From: Yoonia sp035117555
GTDB lineage: Bacteria > Pseudomonadota > Alphaproteobacteria > Rhodobacterales > Rhodobacteraceae
Reading direction: 5' to 3'
Length of the DNA stretch: 64,000 nucleotides
Assembly (NCBI RefSeq): GCF_035117555.1
Contig: NZ_JAYKPK010000007.1
Location: forward strand, 62,001 to 126,000
The notes below the pieces were generated by a model. The model searched no databases and had not been told where the DNA came from. It saw only the letters and a list, made by a program, of their open reading frames with translations. Below, piece by piece: positions 43,140-50,859 of the stretch. A program made the translations under genes and the position numbers. The first letter of the stretch is position 1; the number at the start of each line of letters is the position of its first letter.

Positions 43140-44131
43140 GCAGGCGTCCCAACATCTTGTCCAATAGGGGCCGGGGCCGCGGGGCCCATCGCCCATGACG
43201 CCGCACGTGCACCCATCTTCTGAAACTTCGTGGATGCCCCGTGGAGTTTGCTTTCCCAAGTGGGGTCCGGCACCTGCCCGTCAGTGACTTTGAAATAGGC
43301 CTGCAACATACAGGCAAGCGCGAAAGGTTCGATCAGTGCCGCCTTCAGCGCCCAGGCGAAAAGCAGGGCGAACACCACCGCAGCCGCTCCCATTTCATCC
43401 GGCAGAAGCCAGACCATCACACCCGCCGGTGCCAACATCAGCAAAAAGATCACAAAGCTGACCAGCCAGACAATCGCGGTCACCCATGCGGCATTGACCA
43501 ACATCGGACGGGCATTCTGCGCATAAAGTACCAGCGCGGTGCGGGACCCCTCGAACGGGTTGTCGGCGCGGGTGGCAAAGCAATAGGCCAGCATGACTTC
43601 GTCCAGCAGGCCGACCGCCACGCGCAGATAGGCGCGCACCACCCCCATCAGCTTGTCCAGACCGGGGATCGGCAGAATGGAAAACAGCCCCTGCAGCAAA
43701 CCGGTGACGGCCGTGATCACGCCTTTGACCAGTTGATCCACGCCAAACAGTACATTGGCGGTGCCAAAACGTTCGGTCACCATCATGCGGGCATAGCCGA
43801 TCTGACCCTGACCTGCAGGTATCTCGCGCCCATGCAGCAATTCCACCATCACCGCGATATGGCCAGCCTTGACGATATAGAGAATGTATTCGCGCAGGAA
43901 ATACAGCAAAGCTGCCGTCAGTCCAAAACCTGCAACAGCCCCATAGGCGCTGTAAACACGCGCCGTATCCTGTTCCCAGAACCCACCGACGCCATATCCA
44001 ATACCTGCCCCGGCACCGGTGGTCAGCATATAGGCGAGCGCGATTCCGATATAGACAACCAGTCGGAAGACCACAAAAGGCGCGGTTTTGCGCAATAGTG
44101 ACAAAGCGGTCGACGTCTTGAAATCAGCCAC
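43136..44131 (-). CDS. multi-pass membrane protein of unknown function, VWA cluster
   Basis: From the GTG at 44131 (AAGGA six bases upstream) the protein has 331 residues and about five membrane segments (FVVFRLVVYIGIALAYMLTTG, AGFGLTAALLYFLREYILYI, AWVTAIVWLVSFVIFLLML and others) with a long amphipathic centre. Starts at 44167 and 44218 are possible but lack ribosome sites. It is the first gene of the four-gene cluster and shows no recognised domain. Confidence 0.78.
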   Translation of the reverse strand: MADFKTSTALSLLRKTAPFVVFRLVVYIGIALAYMLTTGAGAGIGYGVGGFWEQDTARVYSAYGAVAGFGLTAALLYFLREYILYIVKAGHIAVMVELLHGREIPAGQGQIGYARMMVTERFGTANVLFGVDQLVKGVITAVTGLLQGLFSILPIPGLDKLMGVVRAYLRVAVGLLDEVMLAYCFATRADNPFEGSRTALVLYAQNARPMLVNAAWVTAIVWLVSFVIFLLMLAPAGVMVWLLPDEMGAAAVVFALLFAWALKAALIEPFALACMLQAYFKVTDGQVPDPTWESKLHGASTKFQKMGARAASWAMGPAAPAPIGQDVGTPA

Positions 44132-44465
44132 GGATGATCCTTCGTGTTTTGGAACCAAGTCGACCATACGAACCGACCGGGAAAGGAAAACTACCATCTG
44201 GTACGATTTCCGCTTCATTTGGCGGGCAGATGAAGGCTGGATTTGTCAAAACTCTCACCTCTCAAAAAGCGCAACAGGTGTCGTACAGGTCTTGGGCAAC
44301 CAAGGTCACAAAGGTTAATGACCGGAAGCCCTGATAAGGCGTGTCATGATATATTCCCGACCCGATGTTCGGCAGAGCCGCGACCTCAGGCCCTTACAAA
44401 AACGTAGACGGCTAAAATGGCCCGTGCCAATATCAGGAAATCCATAGGTTTCAGAGGCACGTGAA
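44132..44465. other. intergenic region between VWA cluster and luxR
   Basis: No gene seen in 334 bp. It must hold the divergent promoters. An imperfect repeat of ACAGGT around 44273-44289 (caacaggtgtcgtacaggt) is weakly reminiscent of lux-box half-sites but in direct orientation, so it is not called an operator. Confidence 0.4.
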
Positions 44466-45206
44466 TTGGCCGAACCTGCGCTTGATGACTTTCTGGAAGA
44501 ATTACGCCAGCTTCAGCCGTTGCCGGACCAGACGCTGACCGATGCTGTCTGGGCGTTAACGACTACATTTTTTGCGCAGAACGGATTCGACAAACTCATT
44601 TTCATTGAGTCGGACCCCAATCAAATGATGCTATTGTCAACGCTGCCAATGGAATGGGTTAACAGATATCATTCTGAGAATTATGCCGAAATCGATCCGT
44701 TTTTCAGTTTTTGTGGCACGACATTCCGACCGATCAGCACTGGCGTTGCCTATTCGGACGCGCATGAGGGTTTGACACAGGCGCAGCATAACCTGATCGC
44801 TGAGGCAGCCGAATTTGGCATAAACGCCGGCTTCTCATCGACCGTGCGGCTGTTTGGACCGGGTGGCTTTGCGGGGTGGAACATCGGGTCGTCTTTGTCA
44901 GGCAAAGACGTTGATCGGTTGCGGGCTGATCGCGAAGTCATGCTGCGCTTTGCGGCCCGACAGGCACGTGATTTGTTATGTCTGGCTGAAGCCGGACATC
45001 ATGACAGGGTATTGTCCAACCGCGAATGGCAATGCCTGATGCTGCTCGCGCAGGGGCAACGAACAAAACAGATCGCATGGAATTTATCGATCAGCGGGGC
45101 CGCGGTTGAACTTTACCTGCGGAACGCGCGGATCAAGCTGGGTGCCACGACCCGCGAACAAGCGATTGCCATTGCGATGGCAAAGGGTTTGCTTGGTGGT
45201 ATTTGA
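44466..45206 (+). CDS. LuxR-family regulator with autoinducer-binding domain
   Basis: The 246-residue regulator starts with TTG (AGAGG nine bases upstream). Residues about 15-170 are the AHL-binding domain; the conserved Trp, Tyr and Asp of TraR/LasR-type pockets can be placed in EWVNRYHSENYAEIDPFF. The C-terminal GerE-type HTH is LSNREWQCLMLLAQGQRTKQIAWNLSISGAAVELYLRN. No luxI synthase is in the window, so it may be a solo regulator. A four-residue variation in the HTH recognition region (GAAVELYLRNARIKLGA) is normal for the family. Confidence 0.88.
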   Translation: MAEPALDDFLEELRQLQPLPDQTLTDAVWALTTTFFAQNGFDKLIFIESDPNQMMLLSTLPMEWVNRYHSENYAEIDPFFSFCGTTFRPISTGVAYSDAHEGLTQAQHNLIAEAAEFGINAGFSSTVRLFGPGGFAGWNIGSSLSGKDVDRLRADREVMLRFAARQARDLLCLAEAGHHDRVLSNREWQCLMLLAQGQRTKQIAWNLSISGAAVELYLRNARIKLGATTREQAIAIAMAKGLLGGI

Positions 45207-45289
45207 ACGAGCAGCTATACGACTTGATCAATGGCGCGATCTTCGCCGCTTATGTTGAAAAGGTGCTGGTGCCGGAGCTTTCACCCGGA
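45206..45289 (+). pseudogene. IS630-family transposase fragment
   Basis: The frame starting at 45206 reads NEQLYDLINGAIFAAYVEKV and ends VLVPELSPG, the well-conserved middle of IS630-type DDE transposases (INGAIF..YVE..LVPELSPGD). Only about 28 residues remain, fused to the end of luxR. The hairpin that follows is not part of the homology. Confidence 0.65.
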
Positions 45290-45297
45290 ACCATGAA

Positions 45298-45338
45298 CCC
45301 CTACAACAGATTCAGCCATGACTGATCTGCTGTAGGGG
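45298..45338. terminator. 14-bp hairpin, bidirectional terminator candidate
   Basis: CCCCTACAACAGAT and ATCTGCTGTAGGGG pair at 13 of 14 positions with a 13-nt loop. It lies between the ends of luxR and the convergent ask gene (39 bp from the latter). No U-run follows on either strand. An alternative reading is a leftover of insertion-sequence end repeats. Confidence 0.6.
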
Positions 45339-45376
45339 CGGAATGGTCAACCCGATTGTATTCCCCGCATTCGACC

Positions 45377-46852
45377 TCAGGCGACCAACCGTGGTTCGGG
45401 TTTGCTGGCGCTTTGCGATTCCAATACGTCGTCAGCGGTCGTTGTCACCCGCTCTTGCCTGATCAGCGCTTCATGCAGCACCTTGACGGCATTATCTGCA
45501 TCCTCGCGCGTCAGTACGAACTGAATATCCACATTTCGTGGCCCCTGCTGCACCGCGACAGGCGAGATACCTGCAGCTTTCAGCGCGGTCAGTCCACATC
45601 CGAGCGCATTGAGCCCTTTCAAGTCACGTCCGATCGCGGCAACAACGGACAGACTGCGTGTCGTGACGGATGCTGCCGGATAGGCCTCTGTCAGATCGCG
45701 TTCGACCCTTTTGACCCGCTTCAAGGAAGCATCGACGTAATGGGTGATCGTATTGGCGTTCGAGGATTTCGCGACGATGCTGACTTTGTGTTGGGTCAGC
45801 GATTGCAGGATCGTCGCGTCATAGCCTTTGACGCCCACCATCTCATGCGCAAAAACCTCCAGCGCGAAGACATCCAGCGCAGTGACGATTTCAACCTGCG
45901 GCGCAGTCGCGGCGGTATCATCAATCAGCGTGCCGGGGTCGGATGGTTCAAAGGCGTTTGTCACGCGCAGCGGGATATCTGCCTGACGGAGCGTCTTGGC
46001 GGCTGACGGGTGGATCGCCTCCATCCCCATGTTGGATAGCTGATCGGCAACGTCATAATTCGTATAGCCAAGCTTTCGCACATTTTCCGCGCCGACCAGT
46101 TTCGGATCGGCAGAGGACAGATGGAATTCCTTATGGATAATCGCCTCTGACGCGCCGGTCTGGGCGGCGATGCGACTGAACGTGACTTCGGAATAGCCGC
46201 GATCATAAAGCGACATCAGACCTTCGGAACATTGAGCATAGCCGGTGACAATCGGCATCTCGCTGCTGATATCAAGATCGCGCATTCCTTCTTCGATCCG
46301 TTGCTCCAGCGTGACTTCACGCTCGTCCCGCCAACCGCCGAGATCGACGAACCGCGCATTCAAACCGGCGCGGCGCAGCATTAAAGACGTGACATAGGCA
46401 GAATGGCTTTCGCCAAGGCCAGAGAGCATTTCGCGGATGATGTCCAGATGCTGGTTCAACCGGAAATGGCCGTAGGAACACAGACGCTGCAGATCGATCA
46501 GGCAGGACCGTGCACCTTCGACGCGCTCGCGTACGAAATGATCGGCGTCACGGATATCACCGGGTGCATCCAGCACGTTGCGATGCGCCTCGTTCATGGC
46601 GGTCATCACGTCGTTCAGCGCGTCAGACCAGCCCCGTTCATGATTGGCATTGGAAAACCGGGCATAAACACCGGATTCGCGGGTCTTCTTATGTTCCAGC
46701 AGCATATTGGTGATGCCTGAATAAGCGGAAACAACGAAGATACGGTTATAGGGATCGGCCCCATCGCGCAGGAACAGGGAGTCAAGCAGTTCAGCCGATC
46801 GGCTCATCGAGGTGCCACCGATTTTCTCAACGGTATGTGCGTGTTTTTTCAT
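45377..46852 (-). CDS. ask: ectoine-specific aspartate kinase
   Basis: The 491-residue protein is of the Ask_Ect class found in ectoine operons: VEKIGGTSM at the N-terminus (kinase nucleotide loop), VVSAYSGITNMLLEHKK, TVGYAQ-type segment IVTGYAQCSEGLMSLYDRGYSEVT, and two ACT-like regulatory repeats in the last 200 residues. It makes aspartyl phosphate, the first step toward aspartate-semialdehyde and ectoine, and members of this class are usually insensitive to lysine/threonine feedback. It is downstream of ectC, separated by an attenuator-like hairpin. Confidence 0.95.
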   Translation of the reverse strand: MKKHAHTVEKIGGTSMSRSAELLDSLFLRDGADPYNRIFVVSAYSGITNMLLEHKKTRESGVYARFSNANHERGWSDALNDVMTAMNEAHRNVLDAPGDIRDADHFVRERVEGARSCLIDLQRLCSYGHFRLNQHLDIIREMLSGLGESHSAYVTSLMLRRAGLNARFVDLGGWRDEREVTLEQRIEEGMRDLDISSEMPIVTGYAQCSEGLMSLYDRGYSEVTFSRIAAQTGASEAIIHKEFHLSSADPKLVGAENVRKLGYTNYDVADQLSNMGMEAIHPSAAKTLRQADIPLRVTNAFEPSDPGTLIDDTAATAPQVEIVTALDVFALEVFAHEMVGVKGYDATILQSLTQHKVSIVAKSSNANTITHYVDASLKRVKRVERDLTEAYPAASVTTRSLSVVAAIGRDLKGLNALGCGLTALKAAGISPVAVQQGPRNVDIQFVLTREDADNAVKVLHEALIRQERVTTTADDVLESQSASKPEPRLVA

Positions 46853-46911
46853 ATTATTCGCCCAAATTCGTCACGGACGCCTTCTATCTGGAGCGTTAAC
46901 GCTGACCCAAA

Positions 46912-46932
46912 GCCCGCAGCAATTCTGCGGGC
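46912..46932 (-). terminator. hairpin between ectC and ask
   Basis: GCCCGCAG and CTGCGGGC form an 8-bp stem with loop of five; on the minus strand it is followed by TTTGGG. It could lower ask expression relative to ectABC. Confidence 0.6.
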
Positions 46933-46968
46933 CTTGGTCGTGCGGTTTCGTCAGGGTGCAGTGATCGT

Positions 46969-47352
46969 TCACTCAGCGGCAGCGTAAGAACCGTCCGCCT
47001 GATGCACCTCATCACCTGTTACGGGCGGGTTGAAGCAGCAGGCCATGACCAGCTCTTCTTCCGCGCGCAGCGTGTGGCGATCGTGTTTGTCCAGCGCATA
47101 CATCACGCCGGGGCGGATCGCATGGGTTTCGCCGGTCGCAAGATCGGTGATCGAGCCTTTGCCGGACATGCAATAGACGCTTTCAAAGTGGTTCTTGTAG
47201 TGGAACGTATGTTCGGAACCGGCTTCTAGCGTCGTGATGTGGAAGGAAAAGCCCATCCCGTCCTTGGCAAGCAGCAGACGGACAGACGTCCATTTTGCAT
47301 CTTTCACTTCTTTGTCGGTGTTTTTCAGATCTTCAATGTCACGTACGATCAT
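46969..47352 (-). CDS. ectC: L-ectoine synthase
   Basis: The 127-residue cupin-type enzyme closes N-gamma-acetyl-diaminobutyrate to ectoine. Family features: MIVRDIEDLKNTDKEVKDAKWTS, the metal/cupin segment GSEHTFHYKNHFESVYCMSGKGSI, and MYALDKHDRHTLRAEEELVMACCFNPP. GGAG precedes the ATG. It follows ectB after five bases, in the standard ectABC order. Confidence 0.98.
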   Translation of the reverse strand: MIVRDIEDLKNTDKEVKDAKWTSVRLLLAKDGMGFSFHITTLEAGSEHTFHYKNHFESVYCMSGKGSITDLATGETHAIRPGVMYALDKHDRHTLRAEEELVMACCFNPPVTGDEVHQADGSYAAAE

Positions 47353-47357
47353 GGCGA

Positions 47358-48644
47358 TTACTCCGCTGCAATTTTGGTTTGGACGCAGGTGCGTGCGGCC
47401 TCGGTCAGGATATCAAGGCCCTGTTGAAACTGATCCATCGGCGTGGTCAGCGGGGCAAGCACTTTGACCACCTCATCATCCGCGCCGGAGGTTTCAATGA
47501 CCAACCCGCGCACGAATGCCTCGGCACAGATCGCACTGGCGAGGTCACCGGACCCGACATCAACACCCTGCATCATGCCGCGTCCTTTCAGACGTGCGCC
47601 GGGGATCGTATCGGCGATGCGCTGCAGGTAATCCGTCAGCACGGCTGATTTTTCCGCGATCTCATTCTTGAAGGCATCATCGGACCAGAATTTTTCCAGC
47701 GCGACACGGGCTGTGACGAACGCATGGGTATTGCCACGGAAGGTGCCGTTATGTTCGGCGGGCTTCCAGACGTCGAGTTCTGGCTTGATCAGGGTCAGCG
47801 CAAAGGGAAGACCGAAACCGGATAGCGATTTCGCCAGCGTGATCATGTCAGGTTCAACGTCCATATCGTCGAAGCTGAAGAAGCTGCCAGCACGACCGAT
47901 CCCGGCCTGAATGTCATCAATGATCAACTTAGCACCATGTTTCTTGGCCAGACGCGCGACCCCTTCGACCCAGGTGCGGGATGCGGCGTTCAGACCACCC
48001 TCCCCCTGTACCAGTTCAAGGATGAACGCCGCAGGCGCATCGATCCCACTGGACCCGTTGTCCAGCATCGTCTCGATCAGGGACAGCGTATCGACATCAT
48101 CGCCCAGCGAACCTTCAAATGGCAGATGGGTCACGCCGTTCAGCGGCAAACCAGCACCATGACGCTTGCCCGCATTGCCGGTCAGCGCCAGCGCGCCAAG
48201 GGTCATGCCGTGGAAACCGTTGGTGAAGGAAATCACATTGGTCCGCCCCGTCACCTTGCGCGCCAGCTTGATCGCGGCTTCAACGGCATTTGTGCCGGTG
48301 GGGCCAGTCATCATGATCTTGTGGTCCATGCCGCGCGGCTTCAGCACCAGACGTTCAAAGGTCTCAAGAAATGCGGCCTTGGGGCCGGTATACATATCCA
48401 GCGCATGGGCAATACCGTCGCCGGTGATATGGTCGATCAGTGCGGCCTTCATATCAGGATCGTTATGGCCATAGTTCAGCGAGGAACAACCGGACAGAAA
48501 GTCGGTATAGGTCGCGCCGCTTTCGTCATGCAGGGTCGACCCCTGCGCCTTGGTAAAGACAGTATCGAAAGACCGGCAATAGCTGCGAACCTGCGATTCA
48601 CGTCGTTCAAAAATATTCTTGTCGGATGAAATGTCCGTTGTCAT
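47358..48644 (-). CDS. ectB: L-2,4-diaminobutyrate transaminase
   Basis: The 428-residue PLP enzyme makes diaminobutyrate from aspartate-semialdehyde and glutamate. IFERRESQVRSYCRSFD, the DFLSGCSSLNYGHNDP segment, the PLP lysine in MITLAKSLSGFGLPFAL, and LIIDDIQAGIGRAGSFFSFD are hallmarks of EctB. AAAGGA lies just before the ATG. ectA is 44 bp upstream. Confidence 0.98.
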   Translation of the reverse strand: MTTDISSDKNIFERRESQVRSYCRSFDTVFTKAQGSTLHDESGATYTDFLSGCSSLNYGHNDPDMKAALIDHITGDGIAHALDMYTGPKAAFLETFERLVLKPRGMDHKIMMTGPTGTNAVEAAIKLARKVTGRTNVISFTNGFHGMTLGALALTGNAGKRHGAGLPLNGVTHLPFEGSLGDDVDTLSLIETMLDNGSSGIDAPAAFILELVQGEGGLNAASRTWVEGVARLAKKHGAKLIIDDIQAGIGRAGSFFSFDDMDVEPDMITLAKSLSGFGLPFALTLIKPELDVWKPAEHNGTFRGNTHAFVTARVALEKFWSDDAFKNEIAEKSAVLTDYLQRIADTIPGARLKGRGMMQGVDVGSGDLASAICAEAFVRGLVIETSGADDEVVKVLAPLTTPMDQFQQGLDILTEAARTCVQTKIAAE

Positions 48645-48688
48645 AGTCTATTCCTTTTTTTGGTCAGAGCCGAAGTGAACGCGGGCCT

Positions 48689-49228
48689 TCAGGCCACAGC
48701 GTCCAGTGTTTCAGCTTCGGGCAAGGTGATTGTCACCATATGTTCGGTGGCATGTTCGCCTTGAAAGTGGGCGTCGCTCTCGAAATGGGCCTCGTGGTCC
48801 AGTTCGGCGTCTTGGGCATCGGCAAAGCTGCGGAACAAAGCCCAGCTTGCGTCATTGTCTTTGGTGATCGTGGTCTGCATCCGGGTTACGTCGTTGCAGA
48901 TATCGCGTGCCAGCAGCTTTTCCAGCATCCGCTTGGCCAGACCCGTGCCGCGCGCCTTTTCAGACACGGCAACCTGCCAGACAAAGAATGTCGACGCGTC
49001 AGCCGGCAGCACATAGCCGGAAATCCAACCGACAGGCTGACCGTCAATCTCTGCCAGAATGCAGGTATCGCGGAAATGATCGCATTGGATCAGATTGCAA
49101 TACATCGAATTTTCATCAAGCGGTTTGCATGAAGCGACCAGCTCCCAGATCGCTGCGCCATCCTCGGATTCAGGCTTACGGAACTGAACTTTGTCGCCGT
49201 TCGATTTTATCTGCCGGACGTTGACCAC
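48689..49228 (-). CDS. ectA: L-2,4-diaminobutyrate acetyltransferase
   Basis: The 179-residue GNAT enzyme acetylates diaminobutyrate. VQFRKPESEDGAAIWELVASCKPLDENSMYCNL gives the N-terminal part and FVWQVAVSEKARGTGLAKRML the acetyl-CoA loop. It starts at GTG with AGAGG seven bases upstream. It is the first gene of ectABC-ask. Confidence 0.97.
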   Translation of the reverse strand: MVNVRQIKSNGDKVQFRKPESEDGAAIWELVASCKPLDENSMYCNLIQCDHFRDTCILAEIDGQPVGWISGYVLPADASTFFVWQVAVSEKARGTGLAKRMLEKLLARDICNDVTRMQTTITKDNDASWALFRSFADAQDAELDHEAHFESDAHFQGEHATEHMVTITLPEAETLDAVA

Positions 49229-49318
49229 GGGATACCTCTAGTGCTGCTTCATTATTTCGTTAGGTATACCAATCTTATTCCAGAAATCAACCATACTTAT
49301 CACGCTTCTGCTATATAA

Positions 49319-49335
49319 TTTTTATTCAATAAAAA
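49319..49335. promoter_or_regulatory. 17-bp perfect palindrome (core TATTCAATA), EctR operator candidate for ectA
   Basis: TTTTTATTCAATAAAAA is symmetric around one central base and lies directly beside TATATA on the minus strand, a plausible -10 of the ectA promoter about 90 bp from its start. The same nine-base core occurs in the palindrome near ectR. EctR-type MarR repressors bind such sites; binding here is inference. Confidence 0.6.
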
Positions 49336-49442
49336 CAGTTATTTACGCCGATATTTCATCGTATTTTTACGATATCTGTCACGCCAAAATGCCCATATGC
49401 TTTGTTACGCTAACTAATTTATTGCTTTGACGCACATGACAA

Positions 49443-49455
49443 TATATTCAATATA
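49443..49455. promoter_or_regulatory. 13-bp perfect palindrome (core TATTCAATA), EctR operator candidate for ectR
   Basis: TATATTCAATATA is a perfect palindrome about a central C and overlaps TATACT, a good -10 for ectR, 25 bp before its GTG. TTGACG lies upstream at about 49427. Autoregulation by EctR is the simplest reading. Confidence 0.6.
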
Positions 49456-49480
49456 CTAAAGACTTCAGACAGGAGGCGAC

Positions 49481-49981
49481 GTGGATCGCACTGATACATC
49501 ACTCATCGCCCTGCGCCGCATTTTGCGCGCGACAGAGCTTTATGGCCGCACATTAGCCCTCACAGCAGGTCTCACCCCGGTGCAAATCCGCGTGCTGCAG
49601 GTCGTGCTCAGCCATGGCAGCGCCACGCCAACGCAGATATCATCACAGATGGGCGTCAGCCCGGCGACGATCTCCACCTTGCTGGACCGGCTTGTTGCCA
49701 AAAAGATGATCGAACGTCAGCGATCAGACCGTGACCGGCGTCAGACAAATGTCGTGCTGACCGACAAGGGACGTCAGGCCGTAGACGGCGCGCCAGACCC
49801 TTTGCAGCAGAAATACGTCCGCGAATTCGAGGCACTTGCCGACTGGGAACAGGCGATGATCGTCGCATCGTTGGAACGGGTCGCCGCGATGCTGAATGCC
49901 TCGGCGCTCGACGCGTCCCCCCTGCTCGACATGGGCGAGATTCATCGGACCGACATGCCAGACACAACCGCTGACACTTAA
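49481..49981 (+). CDS. ectR: MarR-family regulator of ectoine synthesis
   Basis: The 166-residue winged-helix protein is divergent from ectABC-ask. The HTH (GLTPVQIRVLQVVLSHGSATPTQISSQMGVSPATISTLLDRLVAKKMIERQRSDRDRRQTNVVLT as successive helices and wing) is typical MarR. It starts at GTG with GGAGG four bases upstream. EctR represses ect genes at low salinity in other bacteria. The two palindromes upstream are its likely sites. It converges on the DeoR gene. Confidence 0.92.
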   Translation: MDRTDTSLIALRRILRATELYGRTLALTAGLTPVQIRVLQVVLSHGSATPTQISSQMGVSPATISTLLDRLVAKKMIERQRSDRDRRQTNVVLTDKGRQAVDGAPDPLQQKYVREFEALADWEQAMIVASLERVAAMLNASALDASPLLDMGEIHRTDMPDTTADT

Positions 49982-50003
49982 ACCGCCATGGTGCCCCTTC
50001 GGG

Positions 50004-50771
50004 CTAAGCCAGCACCACCGTGACGCCGGCCAACGCCTCTGACAACGCAGCGGGGGGCGGGGCGTCGGTTACAACGCAATCGACATCGCAGATCGCGCCA
50101 AGACGGACCAGCGCCCGCCGCAGGAACTTGGTCTGGTCGACCGCCAGAATTGTGCGTTCCGCCTGTTGCATCGCGGCGAGAACGGCCTGCACCTCACCAT
50201 GATCATCATCGCCCATATCGCCATCCCCGTCGATTCCGCTGACCGAGATGATCGCAGTGTCAAACTTGAAACTGCTGATAAAATCCACCGCGTCATGACG
50301 GAACACGCCCGCATCGACGTTACGCACGAACCCGCCGGGAACCGCGACAGAAAAACCATCGGCCTCACATAACGTGGTCGCAGCACGCAGGCCGTAGGTC
50401 ACGACCCGCAAATTGCGGCGCAGCATCAGGCCGCGCGCCACCGCCTCGCAGGTTGTGCCAGTGTCGAGAAAGACCGATGCGCCATCAGCCACCAGATCAG
50501 CGACTTTTGCCCCGATCCTGTCTTTGGCGGCAGCATTCTCAACCCGCCGGTGGCGCAGGGTCAGTGGATCGACGGCACCATTGGCCAGCATCGCCCCGCC
50601 ATGCAGGCGACGAACGATCCCGGCGTCTTCCAGTTCCATCAGGTCACGTCGGGCAGTCTGGGTGGTGACAGAAAAGCGGCTGGCAATATCGTCAAGTGCG
50701 ATGAAACGATGGGCCTGCAAATGCGCCACCAGTTTCGACTGGCGGCGGCTTTTCTTATCTGTCTCTACCAT
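50004..50771 (-). CDS. DeoR-family transcriptional regulator
   Basis: The 255-residue regulator has the DeoR HTH (RFIALDDIASRFSVTTQTARRDLMELEDAGIVRRLHGGAML) and the sugar-phosphate-sensing domain (GASVFLDTGTTCEAVARGL, TAIISVSGID, AVDQTKF). No sugar operon adjoins it; its only co-directional upstream neighbour is the nuclease autotransporter, 88 bp away past a hairpin. Its target is unknown. Confidence 0.92.
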   Translation of the reverse strand: MVETDKKSRRQSKLVAHLQAHRFIALDDIASRFSVTTQTARRDLMELEDAGIVRRLHGGAMLANGAVDPLTLRHRRVENAAAKDRIGAKVADLVADGASVFLDTGTTCEAVARGLMLRRNLRVVTYGLRAATTLCEADGFSVAVPGGFVRNVDAGVFRHDAVDFISSFKFDTAIISVSGIDGDGDMGDDDHGEVQAVLAAMQQAERTILAVDQTKFLRRALVRLGAICDVDCVVTDAPPPAALSEALAGVTVVLA

Positions 50772-50822
50772 TCAATCCCCGGGGCATCGTCAGTTTTGCT
50801 GCAATTCCGCCCCTTATAGCGG

Positions 50823-50849
50823 GAAAGGGGACGACATGCGCCCCCTTTC
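50823..50849 (-). terminator. hairpin after the nuclease autotransporter
   Basis: GAAAGGGG and CCCCTTTC form an 8-bp stem around an 11-nt loop, 11 bases beyond the autotransporter stop on the minus strand. No U-run; a modest terminator or RNA end. Confidence 0.5.
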
Positions 50850-50859
50850 GCGATGATTT

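Noticed and set aside
44273..44290. lux-box-like ACAGGT repeats before luxR
   Set aside because: The two copies are direct, not inverted, and do not fit the lux-box symmetry.
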